From Rapana venosa (Eukaryota > Mollusca > Gastropoda > Neogastropoda > Muricidae): DNA of 64,000 nt. The notes beneath the pieces were generated by a model. The model saw only the letters and a list, made by a program, of their open reading frames with translations, was not told the DNA's origin and did not search any database. The position numbers and the translations under genes were made by a program. Below are positions 11,132 through 22,129 of this stretch, in pieces. Location: NCBI GenBank assembly GCA_028751875.1, contig CM054159.1:17145051-17209050 (forward strand), given 5' to 3'. How positions within the stretch are numbered: position 1 is the first letter of the stretch; each line of letters begins with the position of its first letter.

Positions 11132-11422
11132 ATAAAGGAGGTAAAGGAGTCCCATAACCTATGTGGTCATAGGGGAGCGAGGCGTCAGAGACCTCACTTC
11201 TCTAGGGCCAGCATATTGAGGGCGGCGCCCATCTCCTCTCCCTCGCTGCTTTACCTTCCCTGACCCTAAAGAGGGCAGGTACCCATTTACAGCTGGGTGA
11301 ACTGGGGAACTGTACTGAAGCCAAAGCGCGCAAACGGTCACCCATCCAACTGGTAACCACGCTCAACGCTGCTTAACTTGGCTGGGGGAAAGCGAGTGCT
11401 CCGACCACTGAGCTATCCCGTC
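11132..11422 (-). mobile_element. tRNA/5S chimeric SINE, minus strand
   Basis: Essentially full length in reverse complement. The tail (AGGTAAAGGAG) is at 11132, the 5S-derived region at about 11338-11385, and the tRNA-like head ends at 11422 (GAGCTATCCCGTC). Similarity to the copies at 783 and 54910 is high. Flanking CATA-type words are too short to call a duplication. Confidence 0.85.
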
Positions 11423-11439
11423 ATATAAACATGAAATTC

Positions 11440-12890
11440 ACGACTGATAGGAAAGTCAAAGCTAATTTTGAGGGATATTTGTGTCGAAGCTACTAAAGTT
11501 TAAACTGACAGTTTATCCCCCCAAAATGGCAGGGTTTTTTGGGGGGTTTTTTTAGAGGGGGGGTGGATGGTTAAAATGTCAGCAGAAGGCTGCATAAAAC
11601 TAACAGCTGATTAAAAAAGAAACACGTCAGTTTGAAGTACCAAAGCTACAAAGGGTAAACTGACAGTTAATAGGAAAGTCAGTTTAAGTCAGTTTCGTCA
11701 AAGCTACAAAGGGTAAACTGACAGTTGAAAAAAAAAGTCAGTTTCAAAGTATCATAGCTATAAAGAGTAAACTGACAGTTGATAAGAAAGTCAGTTTCGT
11801 CAAAGCTTCAAATAGTATAACTGACAGTTGATAAGAAAGTCAGTTTCATCAAAGCTTCAAATAGTATAACTGACAGTTGATAAGAAAGTCAGTTTCATCA
11901 AAGCTTTAAATAGTATAACTGACAGTTGATAAGAAAGTCAGTTTCATCAAAGCTTCAAATAGTATAACTGACAGTTGATAAGAAATTCGGTTTCATCAAA
12001 GCTTCAAATAGTATAACTGACAGTTGATAAGAAAGTCAGTTTCATCCAAGCTTCAAATAGTATAACTGACAGTTGATAAGAAAGTCAGTTTCACCAAAGC
12101 TTCAAATAGTATAACTGACAGTTGATAAGAAATTCAGTTTCGTCAAAGCTTCAAATAGTATAACTGACATTTGATAAGAAAGTCAGTTTCGTCAAAGCTT
12201 CAAATAGTATAACTGACAGTTGATAAGAAAGTCAGTTTTGTCAAAGCTTCAAATAGTATAACTGACAGTTGATAAGAAAGTCAGTTTCATCAAAGCTTCA
12301 AATAGTATAACTGACAGTTGATAAGAAAGTCAGTTTCATCAAAGCTTCAAATAGTATAACTGACAGTTGATAAGAAAGTCAGTTTCATCAAAGCTTCAAA
12401 TAGTATAACTGATAGTTGATAAGAAAGTCAGTTTCGTCAAAGATTCAAATAGTATAACTGACAATGGATAAGAAAGTCAGTTTCATCAAAGCTTCAAATA
12501 GTATAACTGACAGTTGATAAGAAAGTCAGTTTCACCAAAGCTTCAAATAGTATAACTGACAGTTGATAAGAAATTCAGTTTTGTCAAAGCTTCAAATAGT
12601 ATAACTGACATTTGATAAGAAAGTCAGTTTCATCAAAGCTTCAAATAGTATAACTGACATTTGATAAGAAAGTCAGTTTCATCAAAGCTTCAAATAGTAT
12701 AACTGACAGTTGATAAGAAAATCAGTTTCATCAAAGCTTCAAATAGTATAACTGACAGTTGATAAGAAAGTCAGTTTCCGAAATATCTCAAAACTACGAA
12801 AGGTAAAGTGACAGTTGATAGGACTATAGTGAGTTAAGTATCAAAACTACAAGGGTAAAAACTGACAGTTGATAAGAAAGTCTAACTTGA
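11440..12890. repeat. 49-bp satellite array with an inverted repeat in each monomer
   Basis: About 23 regular copies lie between roughly 11760 and 12780, with degenerate copies on both sides. The unit contains AACTGAC, a 13-base spacer (AGTTGATAAGAAA), then GTCAGTT, a perfect 7-bp inverted repeat. It also contains CATCAAAGCTTCAAATAGTA. Variants at 12091 and 12532 (CACCAAAG, followed by AAATTCAG and then ACATTTGATAAG) recur exactly 441 bp apart, or nine monomers. Confidence 0.95.
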
Positions 12891-14065
12891 ATTTCATGTT
12901 ATGTCCTCAGGCTACATGTTAAATTTACAGTCGATTTCTAGTCAATTTTCGAGGCTGAAAAATCAGAAAGCCAAAGTTTACTTTGTGGTAAATGGCGGAG
13001 CTATAAAATCTGAAATTTAATGTCACTCCCAGGTGAAGGTTCTGGGGCATCTAAGTAAAACAAACAAAACATCAAAGTTGGTGTTTTAAGGAGCTACAAA
13101 GTGTCAAGTGAGTTTTGTGGTAAAGCTTTGGGACCATAAAGTGCAACAAAAATCCCCAGGTAATTTGGGATTTAAGTATCAACCCTACACAGTTTGATAA
13201 GAGAAATTAGTTAAATGAATTATGGAAGAGCTACATTCAATGTCCTCATTGTCAGAACAACTGAGCATGAAAGTAGTCCTTTTTTTCAATCAGTTTGAAT
13301 ACTTTTGTAAAAGGTGCCCAATTATGTAAGAGTTATTAGGTACCTTTAATATACTGAAACAAACGTTTCATGTCTTATTATTACCTCAATAAGAAGCTAG
13401 AAATTGTATTTTTGTGAATATCGTCAAAGTAATGGCTAACTTCAATTTTCCTTGACTGTACCAGGGTTATTTTATCGGGAATTGTGGAAAATATTGAGCT
13501 GAGATTGCCCAGATATGCTGTGTACACATAGTTTAATCTTCCCTGTGCTATTTTGGAACTCCCAAAAGTGTAAACATTCACCAGTTACCTTTCATTCATA
13601 ATGGGCTTCTTCTCCTCTTTGTTACCATCTCTCGCCGACAGTTTTAGTACCCAAAGATTATATGTGTTGTTTTTACACCAGTGTCATTTAAAAAATAAAA
13701 CAAAGACAATTTTTTATATTACTGTTTTAGTGTAAAGCTGTAGATACAGTTTTTAAGCCAATCAAGTGATTGCTGTGACACTACAAGGACATCTATCCAA
13801 GGGCTTACACTCATCATTCAAGGTGGGCAGAGTTAAGTGTCCTCTCTGAAATGTGGAGTAATCCAAATACCGTCCTCATTTTATTTTTTGGATTCTATAT
13901 TGGAAAGAAAATGTTTCATTATATTTTTGTTGTTCTTTGGTTAGAGTCTAAGGATCTTTTGTGTTTGCAACCGTTTTTCCCCCCTCCACAATAAAGGTAG
14001 CCGCATTCCGACCTCGTGTGTAGCTTCATAGTAATAACACAGTGGAAGCCAGTTCACTATAAATT
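12891..14065. other. non-coding stretch beside the satellite
   Basis: 12960-13150 holds words such as GAGCTACAAAGTGTCAAGTG that may be very degenerate satellite. The rest is unrecognised. 13990-14025 resembles a short minus-strand fragment of a SINE 3' domain. Confidence 0.4.
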
Positions 14066-14066
14066 G

Positions 14067-14067
<1 letters not shown>

Positions 14068-14101
<34 letters not shown>
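14068..14101. repeat. (TA)n microsatellite
   Basis: Uninterrupted TA dinucleotides. Confidence 0.9.
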
Positions 14102-14103
<2 letters not shown>

Positions 14104-14605
14104 TACACTCAAATATATCTTTCTGATGTTCACAAGATTATGTGGGTGTTTCAAAGTGCATCCATTACTTTTGTGTTTTGATTGTTGTTGTTTTATTTCC
14201 ATTTAGTTTTACCTTGAGCCGGAGCTATTTTTAACTAAGCTGAATCAAATCCGCTTGAGCTGACATAAAAGGGTCTTTTTTTTAACTAGTTCACGAAAAC
14301 TGCTGTAAAAAATGTACATTTTGATTACAGGATGGCTTCGCCCCCTTGCTTAGATAGAAGGTTTCTAAAAACGAAGCATTCAAATTAGGTGCATAAAAAC
14401 TTTCTGATTGGCATTGTGAATAGCTTGCAGCAACTATTTTATGTTTAAAATTTCATCTAATTATTATCAACCCATTCAAATGCCTCGTATTACAGACCCA
14501 TTACAATTTAAATAAATAATAAAAAGAACAAGGCTAAATTTTAAATGAGGGGAGAGCAACAAAAAAAAACCTCAACCTTTTTTTAAAATTCTACTTTAAA
14601 GAGGA
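14102..14605. other. non-coding stretch, nothing recognised
   Basis: AT-rich. The end (about 14605-14656) matches 18548-18599, so the SINE-bearing repeat may begin before its tRNA head. Confidence 0.45.
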
Positions 14606-14654
14606 AAGAGTAAAATATTTCCAAACTGCTATTTTTGATCAATGGTATGTGTAA

Positions 14655-14793
14655 TGTGGATCGGTGGTCTAGAGGTAACGCGCCTGTCTAGAAAGCGAAA
14701 AGTCCGGGTCTGAAGTGTGCGGCGGTTCGTACCCCGTTTGGACCGGAAATTTTTCCCCCATCCATTAGACCATGAGTGGTGGTCTGGGCGCTA

Positions 14794-14824
<31 letters not shown>

Positions 14825-15148
14825 CGTGTGTTACACGTAATTATTTAGCGCACGTAAAAAAACCCACGGCAACAAGAGAGTTGTCCCTGGCAAAATTCTT
14901 AGAAAAAAGCCACTCTGATAGGGAAACAAATACAGCTGCAGAAAAAAAAAAAAAAAAAGGGTGAAAGGGTGGCGCAGCGCTAAGTGGCGACGCGTTCTCC
15001 CGCTCTCCCCGGGGAGAGCAGCCCGAATTTCACGGAGAGAAATCTGCCGTGACTTAAAGTGGTATGAAATAAAATCTGAGCGCTTTGATTTGTTGCTTTA
15101 CAAGATTCAGCGCTATATAAATTCCATACATTATTATTATTATTATTA
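14655..15148 (+). mobile_element. full-length tRNA-derived SINE with LINE-like 3' tail
   Basis: The head has A-box-like TGGTCTAGAGGTAACGCGCC and a B-box-like GGTTCGTACC. A central domain follows (TTCGGATGAGACGATAAACC, then TTAGCGCACGTAAAA, then AACAAGAGAGTTGT). An A-rich tract and a second domain follow (GGTGGCGCAGCGC, GGGGAGAGCAGCCCG). The tail runs GAGCGCTTTGATTTGTTGC, GCGCTATATAAATTCC, then (ATT)n. The same tail ends the LINE at 22130-24395 and recurs at 16590 and 17260. Confidence 0.85.
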
Positions 15149-15950
15149 ATGTGATCTGCATTGAATATTCTGTATACTTACAAAAGCCTGCGATAAAATA
15201 TGAATAGAAATTGACGCACATGAAGAATCAAAGATATGTTATTGGTATGTTAATGTACTGGAGGAATTTAAATGATTGTGTTCCAACATATATGTATTTG
15301 TTCCCTTATTCTTATTGCCATTTGTTGGAGATTTAATTGACGTATCAGAAACCTGTGTTCCTTTTGTAATTTTATTTACAAATTCGTATCCTAATTTCTG
15401 TAACTCATTCACAAGTTTAAATCATTCTTATATTATTTTTGTTTAAGATTTTTTTTTGTCCAAAGATTTATTTCCATGTCAAGTAGTTTTATTTTTACTA
15501 CAATTTTCAAACCTTAATTTCTTTATTTCAGTCACAATTTTTATTTTTATTTTTTTCGTGCTTTGTTTAAGCGTATCAATTTTCTTTTTCTTTTTTTTTT
15601 GACTTTTGATTTCATGAGTAATTTTTTTTTCCTGTGTCTGTGTGGTTCGGCACCAAGATGCATTGTGTGTTGAAGTGACATCAGCGTTACTTATTTATTC
15701 TACTACTAACCAACAATGTGATGGTATCTACGTACTCAAGTACGCAATGCGTGCTTCTCGATGCTTCTTGTGTTGACAGGTGAACTGATACTGCAATGTT
15801 TAGAGCGCAGAGACAAAGTGTGTAGTTCTTTGTTTAATAAAGGGTCCAAATATAAAGAAATTCGTTTGAGCTTTGTTGGCTGGGCTGTCCGGTGGTGTGT
15901 GTGTGTGTGTGTTTTTATTTATTCATTTTATTTATATATTCTTTTATTTT
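15149..15950. other. non-coding stretch, possibly a 3' UTR
   Basis: T-rich, with one AATAAA at 15836-15841 on the plus strand and a (TG)n tract at about 15895-15912. No coding region can be assigned. Confidence 0.3.
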
Positions 15951-16147
15951 GAGGGATAATGGAATAAGCACTTATGTGCTTTTCTACATCCAGTCCCCGC
16001 GTGTATGCGGTTTTGTACATTCTGGCATCTTTTCCCACTGGCACACAATGGCCTACTCTTACGAAAGCGGAACAGGATTTAACGTGTGTACAAGATGTTC
16101 TGCGTGGGTTCGCACACGGGGCCTCGGTTTATAGTCTCATCCGAAAG

Positions 16148-16223
<76 letters not shown>

Positions 16224-16526
16224 TGTGTGTGTGTGTTGTGTGTGTTGTGTGTGTGTGTGGTGTGTGTGTGTGTGTGTGTGTGTTCTCTTTCCTCCCCGTG
16301 GGAATCTGAAGCCCTTTCAACATAAATGGCTTTCTCACCTTCTGAAAATTATGTACTAGAAATTTCCCTTTTCCATCACTCCCTTTTGTTTCCGTCTTTC
16401 TTCACATCTTTATTCCTCTCTCTCTCGTGCTTATTTCCTGCCTACCCAGCCAATCATTCCCCTGCATTGCTATGCACATCTTTTTTTTCCTTATTAAAAC
16501 CTTTCTGATAAGCTGCCCTGAAGTTG

Positions 16527-16591
<65 letters not shown>

Positions 16592-16915
16592 TATGGAATT
16601 TATATAGCGATGAATCTTGTAAAGCAACAAATCAAAGCGCTCAGATGACATTTTTTATATTGAGGATAATGGAATAAGCACCCATGTGCTTTTTTACATC
16701 TAGTCCCCGTGTGTATGTGGTCTTGTAAATTTTGTCATCTGTTCCCACCGGCACACAATGGCCTACTCTTTCGAAAAGCGGAACATGATTTTAACGTGTG
16801 CAAGATGTTCTGCACACGTTCGCACACGGGGCCTCGGTTTATAGTCTCATCCGAAAGACTGTAGTGTGTGTGTGTGTTTTGTGTGTGTGTGTGTGTGTGT
16901 GTGTTGTGTGGTGTG

Positions 16916-16946
<31 letters not shown>

Positions 16947-17545
16947 TGTGTGAGTGGTGTGTTCTCTCTTCCTCCCCGTGGGAATCTGGAAGCCTTTTCA
17001 ACATAAATGGCTTTCTCACCTTCTGAAAATTATGTACTAGAAATTTCTCCTTCTCTACCACTCCCTTTTGTTTCCGTTTTTCTTCACATCTTTATTTCCC
17101 TCTTTCTCGTGCTTATTTCCTGCCTACCCAGCCAATCATTCCTCTGCATCGTTATGCAAAAAAAATTTCTTATTAAAACCTTTCTGATAAGCTGCCCTGA
17201 AGTTGGAATAAGAAGAATAATAATAATAATAATAATAATGATAATAATAATGATAATAATAATGTATGGAATTTATATAGCGCTGAGTCTTGTAAAGCAA
17301 CAAATCAAAGCGCTCAGATGATTTCTTTTTTTTATATCGAGGATAATCGAATAATCACTCATGTGCTTTTTTACATCCAGTCCCCGCGTGTATGCGATTT
17401 TGTACATTCTGTCATCTTTTCCCACTGGCACACAATGGCCTACTCTTTCGAAAAGCGGAACAGGATTTTAACGTGTGCGCAAGACGTTCTGCATGCGTTC
17501 GCACACGGGGCCTCGGTTTATAGTCTCATCCGAAGGAACGTGTCG
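15951..17545 (-). repeat. tandem composite repeat (SINE + TG tract + unique segment + AAT tract + LINE-type tail)
   Basis: A unit of about 680-710 bp starts at 15951, 16661 and 17338; the third copy is truncated near 17545. Each unit begins with the 3' end of the core SINE in reverse (GGATAATGGAATAAGC or a variant, through TTTATAGTCTCATCCGAAAG). A (TG)n block, a shared segment with CTTTCTCACCTTCTGAAAAT and CCTACCCAGCCAATCATTCC, an (AAT)n block and a reverse LINE-type tail (AAGCAACAAATCAAAGCGCT) follow. Copies differ mainly in microsatellite length. Open frames here are artefacts. Confidence 0.85.
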
Positions 17546-17700
17546 GCTGAGGCCAGCGGGCAGACCTCCTGCATACAGAGTGACAAGCACAGGAGAAGAC
17601 CGGGCACTATGCATTCTACCCAGTATGGTTATACAAACAAGATACTGGATGATATGGCGCTCATCCCGAGGTCTTCAGCCTCAAACAGGCTGCACACCGG
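17539..17700 (+). repeat. segment homologous to minus strand 31533-31610
   Basis: Starting at GTGTCGGCTGAGGCCAGC, this matches the reverse complement of about 31533-31605 for roughly 70 bp, including GTGACAAGCACAG. It abuts the truncated SINE unit. It may be a copied exon fragment or an unnamed repeat. Confidence 0.5.
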
Positions 17701-18400
17701 TATTTATTTGGGGGTCATGTAGTATCTTCTATAAGAGTGGGAGTGGAAAAAAATGTTGATGATTTTCACAAATTGTTTTAAGCATGAGAAAATGGACTGT
17801 GCACTTGTTTTGGGGATTGATGACATAGAGCAATACCAGGTAGTCACGAGAAAGTTGGAAATAACCATCAAATGAGGATTGCCTGTATTCCTACAGCATT
17901 GAGCCCGCGCATGCATATTGCAGTAAGGAAGCTAGCAGACGACAAAGGACTGAGGTGGTACAGTGTTTGCTGAAAAATTTTAAAAATTCAAACCTACCAA
18001 ATGTGCTCAAAATCACATGAGTTTTGAGTCAGAGGCTAGTCTTTCACAAAAAGTGGTTTTTATTTCTGTGGATGCCTTAGTACGTGCGGTATGAATATAA
18101 GAGCCACATAGAAAAACAGAAGGAAAAGAGTGATTTTTTTTAATACCGGTGTGCGGCCAAAAGGGCCCAACCACAGCTACTGGTAGAAAAGCACAAGGGA
18201 ACAGGAAGTCTGCTACCCTGCAGCCCTGCCCTACCTTCAACACTCTGAGACACCAGACGTGGCCCGGCCCAGCCCAGTAGAGCTCTGACAAGGATAAACT
18301 ATGGGGACGGGTGGGGTCTCTATGACAGACTGCAGACTTTGCCATCCAGATTGGATTAAGTATTTTAGTATAGTCAGGGAACACAGAAGAAGTTCTCTGT
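17701..18400. other. non-coding stretch, nothing recognised
   Basis: 18140-18300 is GC-richer than its surroundings, but neither strand shows a recognisable domain or paired splice sites. Confidence 0.4.
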
Positions 18401-18419
18401 GTCTGTGTCTGTGTCTGTG

Positions 18420-18450
<31 letters not shown>

Positions 18451-18467
18451 CTCTCTGCGTGTGTGTG

Positions 18468-18504
<37 letters not shown>

Positions 18505-18523
18505 GTGTGTGTGTGTGTGTGTC
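18396..18523 (+). repeat. (TGTGTC)n, (TC)n and (TG)n compound microsatellite
   Basis: Three consecutive simple-repeat blocks. The open frames on both strands are produced by them. Confidence 0.9.
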
Positions 18524-18547
18524 CCCATAGTCTACTTTATAGACGAA

Positions 18548-18599
18548 AGAGTAAAAAAACTTCAAGCTGCTATTTTTTATCAATGGTATGTTTAATGTG
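18548..18599 (+). repeat. leader segment shared with 14605-14656
   Basis: CTGCTATTTTTTATCAATGG and TTTAATGTG correspond to the sequence directly before the SINE at 14655. The chimeric SINE at 18600 therefore landed inside an older repeat whose continuation resumes at 18901. Confidence 0.65.
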
Positions 18600-18901
18600 G
18601 GGACGGGATAGCTCAGTGGTCGGAGCACTCGCTTTCCCCCAGCCAAGTTAAGCAGCGTCGAGCGTGGTTACCAGTTGGATGGGTGACCGTTTGCCGCCTT
18701 GGCTTCAGTACAGTTCCCCCAGTTCACCCAGCTGTAAATGGGTAACCTGCCCTCTTTAGGTCAGGGAAGTAAAGCAGCGAGGGGGAGGAGATGGCGCCGC
18801 CCTCAATATGCTGGCCCTAGAGAAGTGAGGTCTCTGACGCCTCGCTCCCCTACGATCTTATAGGTTTGGGATCCTTTCTTTACCCTTTAATGTTTAATGT
18901 G
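18589..18901 (+). mobile_element. tRNA/5S chimeric SINE with target-site duplication
   Basis: The element (18600-18890) has the tRNA-like head, 5S-derived A-box and C-box region, body and CTTTACC tail. A perfect 11-bp duplication, TGTTTAATGTG, flanks it at 18589-18599 and 18891-18901. Confidence 0.9.
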
Positions 18902-19262
18902 ATCGCAATTAGGAGCCCGGGGTTAGCCAGGTGTTGAACATTCCCTTGCAATCTGACGACCCGGGTTTCCATTCCCGTTCAAGGGGATTATTTTCCCTGT
19001 ATTAACATCAGTGCAGACTCCACTCTCCCAAAAGCCTTCGGATGAGACATAAACCGAGGTGCCGTGTGCGAACGCACGCAGAACATCTTGCGCACACGTT
19101 AAATCCTGTTCCGCTTTTTGTAAGAGTAGGCCATTGTATGCCGGTGGGAACGGATGATAGAATTTACAAAACCGCATACACACGGGGCATGGATGTAAAA
19201 AAGTACATAAGTGTCTATTCCATTATCCTCGATATAAAAGAATAAAATAAATATTAAATAAA
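18902..19262 (+). mobile_element. full core SINE, plus strand
   Basis: The head is decayed but keeps a B-box-like GGGTTTCCATTCCCG. The body reads AACATCAGTGCAGACTCC, CTTCGGATGAGACATAAACC, GTGCGAACGCACGCAGAAC and GTAAGAGTAGGCCATTG. It ends in CCATTATCCTCGATATAAAA and an (AATAAA)-rich tail. Confidence 0.85.
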
Positions 19263-19505
19263 ATTATTCCATCGAGCCTGGCTGTGTATTTATTCCACTA
19301 TGAAAGTAACACATAATTTTTCCAGGGGTAGTTTTTTAGTTACTGTGGGTTCTTTCACGTGTGCTACACACCTCGAATAGAGCAGGGAGTGACTTACCAA
19401 GAATAAAAGACAATAGTTAAGGAAAAACAAAAGAGAAACGGCTTCAGATACTCCCTAACTTCAACAATAAGGATGACGACTACCTCCTCCCCCGAGAAGA
19501 CCAAG
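19263..19505. other. short unrecognised stretch
   Basis: No supported feature. Confidence 0.4.
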
Positions 19506-19510
19506 TAAGG

Positions 19511-19803
19511 TAAAAAGGTAAAGGTGTCCCATTACTTATAAGGTCGTAGAGAAGCGAGGCGTCAGAGACCTCACTTCTCTAGGGGCCAGCATATTGAGGG
19601 CGGCACCCATCTCCTCTCCCTCGCTGCTTTACCTTCCCTGATCCTAAAGAGGGCAGGTATCTATTTGCAGGTGGGTGAACTAGGGGACTGTACTGAAGCC
19701 AAGGCGCGCAAACAGTCACTCATCCAAGTGGTAACCACGCTCGATGCTGCTTAACCTTGGCAGGGGGAAAACAAGTGCTCCGACCACTGAGCTATCCCGT
19801 CCC
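19511..19803 (-). mobile_element. tRNA/5S chimeric SINE, minus strand
   Basis: Reverse-complement full element, from the tail AGGTAAAGGTG to the head GCTATCCCGTCCC. A possible short duplication CCAAGTA lies at 19501-19507 and 19802-19808. It is slightly more diverged than the copies at 783 and 54910. Confidence 0.85.
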
Positions 19804-19834
19804 AAGTACGATATTATTTGTCTATTGTGAGGCT

Positions 19835-20100
19835 GATTTCTGGTCACTGCTGACTCGGACATCACATGTTTACCAAGTTCCACATTGGTGATTCTGAGGT
19901 GTGCCCCTGTGGCACTTCTCCCATGACAGTGGAAGAACACTTGCTCCAGACCTGTCCATCCAACATATCAAAGCCTGAGGGCCAATATCTGGCCTACTGA
20001 CCTGCCGATGAGGGACAAACTCTTCGGATCCCTGGAGGGCCTTCAGCGCATGGCAGCATTTGTCAGGGCCTCAGGAGTTGCTTCTGAGCGTTAGACAAAA
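19835..20100 (+). mobile_element. non-LTR retrotransposon C-terminal fragment
   Basis: The plus-strand translation contains FHIGDSEVCPCGTSPMTVE, then EHLLQTCPS. This C-x-C, H, C arrangement is typical of the tail after RNase H in I/Jockey-like LINE ORF2. Stops interrupt it shortly afterwards. It probably belongs to the same family as the RNase H remnant at 34900-35340. Confidence 0.65.
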
Positions 20101-20189
20101 AAGATTGCATACTTTGGTTCCTTGTTTACAGAGAACTTGAAAGGAAGCTCTTTAGCGGACAGCAGTAGTGAAAATAATAAGTGACAGAT

Positions 20190-20304
20190 CCAATGGGTGT
20201 GTGTGTATGTGTGCGTGCTCGTGCGTGCGTGTATGCATGCGTGTGTATGTGTACGTCCACGCACATGCCATGTCTTTGTGTTTTGGTGTGTGTGGTGTGT
20301 GTGT

Positions 20305-20343
<39 letters not shown>
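20190..20343 (+). repeat. (TG)n-rich microsatellite
   Basis: Impure TG/GTGC tract. Cysteine/valine and histidine/threonine frames are artefacts. Confidence 0.9.
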
Positions 20344-20346
<3 letters not shown>

Positions 20347-20409
20347 AGGGGGTTGGGGGCATGCGTACGTGTGTTTCTATTTATTTCATTTTTGATTCAT
20401 TCCATTCTT

Positions 20410-20785
20410 CGATTTTGAGGATAATGGAATAAAAACTCTTGTCTTTTATTTTTAAATCAAGTGTATCTTTGTTTACTCATGTACTTTTCATTTTATATCC
20501 AGTACCTATGTGTATGCGGTTTTGTAATTTTCACATTCGTTCCCACAAAAAGTGATCTATCCTCTCGAAAAGCGGAACAGGTTTCAACGTGCGCGCAAGA
20601 TGTTCTGCGTGCGTTCGCACCCGGGGCCTCGGTTTATAGTCTCATCCAAAGGACTTTTGGGGAGAGTGGAGTCTGCACTGATGTTAACTCCAGGGGAAAA
20701 TATCCCCTTGAACGGAAATCGAACCCGGGTCAGAAGATCACGAGCGCAATGTGTAAGGCTCTAACCATCAGGATATCCCGTCCCT
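20410..20785 (-). mobile_element. full core SINE, minus strand
   Basis: On the minus strand it starts GGGACGGGATATCCTGATGG (A-box region). The B box GGGTTCGATTTCC follows at about 20715, then ATCAGTGCAGACTCC, GGATGAGACTATAAACCGAG and AAACCGCATACACA, ending near 20410 in the ATTATCCTC motif. The first ten bases match the head of the chimeric SINE family. Confidence 0.85.
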
Positions 20786-20794
20786 CTAGATCTC

Positions 20795-20796
20795 TG

Positions 20797-20854
<58 letters not shown>

Positions 20855-21170
20855 TGTGTGTGTGTGGTATGGTGCGTGTGGTGTGGTGTGGTGTGGTTGT
20901 GTGTGTGTGTGTGAGTGTGTGTGTGTGTGGTGTGGTGTGTGTGTGTGTGTATGTGTGTGTGTGGTGTGTGTGTATGTGTATGTGTGTGTTGTGTTTGTGT
21001 GTATGTGTGTATGTGTGTATATGTGCGTATGTGTGTTTATGTGTGGTGGTGTGTGTGGTGTGGTGTGTGTGTGGTGTGTGTGTGTGTGTGTTTTGTTGTT
21101 GTTGACTTCAATTTTACGTCTGTTCACTTCTAGTGATGTTAGACGTGCGCGCGCGCGCGTGTGTGTGTAT
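20795..21170 (+). repeat. long (TG)n-rich tract with (GC)n
   Basis: About 310 bp of TG repeats with TGTGG and TATG interruptions, and a short alternating GC stretch at 21145-21160. Frames of 214, 135 and 113 residues over it are low-complexity artefacts. Confidence 0.9.
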
Positions 21171-21247
21171 GTATGTAGAAAAACAATGATTAATCAAATC
21201 ATATAAACGAGGATAATAAATAAGAACTCGTGTGTTTTTCTACTAGT

Positions 21248-21305
21248 ACTACAGAGAGAGCGAGAGCGAGAGAGAGAGAGGGGAGAGAGAGAAGAGAAAG
21301 AGACA
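21248..21305 (+). repeat. (GA)n microsatellite
   Basis: GA dinucleotides with a few interruptions. Confidence 0.9.
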
Positions 21306-21479
21306 AGACAGAACAACAAATCAACCCAGCACTGTTCAAGGGAAACAACCCACTTCCATTCTTACAGCTTTGTAACTATTTCCCTTGGGTTAGGGGTTTC
21401 ATCCCAGTTGCTCACCGTTTTTTTGGATTAATTTCTTTTTTCCACAAAGTAAACGACCTACTCAATTATAGATGTCATT

Positions 21480-21950
21480 TTTAAGAAAGTGAAAAAATAT
21501 GTGCATGAGGGATCTACACTAAATTAAAAAAAAGGGGGACGGTTTGGGGTAGGGGGAAGGGTCGGGTGGGGTGGGGGGATTTTTTTTTGTTTGTTTCTGG
21601 GGGAAATAATTGGGGGGGGGGGGGGGGAGGCTTTTTTGATAGAAATTTTTTTGTTTTGTTTTTGATTTTTTCTCTTGGAAAAGGGGGGGGATATTAGTTT
21701 TTATTGTTTGTATTGTTATTAAGCGGCAAGTGAAAAAAACCCAGCCCTTTCAGAAATAGGAATTAATTACTCTGTTTGTCTTTTTTACAATTTTTTTTAA
21801 AATGCCCTGGTTTTTTGTTTTGTTGTTTTTTTAATTAAAAATGGGGGTTTTCTCTCAGGGGATTTTTTTTTTGTTTTTTTTTTAGATGTAGACATTTTCC
21901 TTGCACTTTTTTTCTTTTTTTTTTTTTTTTAAAACTGCCACCTCCCCTTC
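21480..21950. other. homopolymer-rich non-coding stretch
   Basis: Many G and T runs of 8-17 bases in a non-repetitive background. Possibly poorly polished assembly sequence. Confidence 0.4.
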
Positions 21951-21954
21951 TCCC

Positions 21955-22110
21955 TTTTGATGAGACTATAAACCGGGGCCCCGTGTCGAACGCACGCAAA
22001 CACACGTTAAATCCTTTTCCGTTTTTCCTAATAGTAACCTTGTGTGCCGTGGAAACTGAAGACAAATTTAAAAAACCACATACCACGGGACGGGATTTTT
22101 AAAAAAAAAG
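21955..22110 (+). mobile_element. core SINE fragment, plus strand
   Basis: GATGAGACTATAAACCGGGG, GTCGAACGCACGCAAAC and ACACGTTAAATCC follow the SINE order, with many small deletions. Confidence 0.7.
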
Positions 22111-22129
22111 GAAAATAATAAAAAAATAA

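Noticed and set aside
17704..17916. Short minus-strand frame near the composite repeat
   Set aside because: No motif, no splice support, and length is within chance expectation.
20461..21105. 214-residue plus-strand frame
   Set aside because: It is a reverse-oriented SINE followed by a long TG tract.
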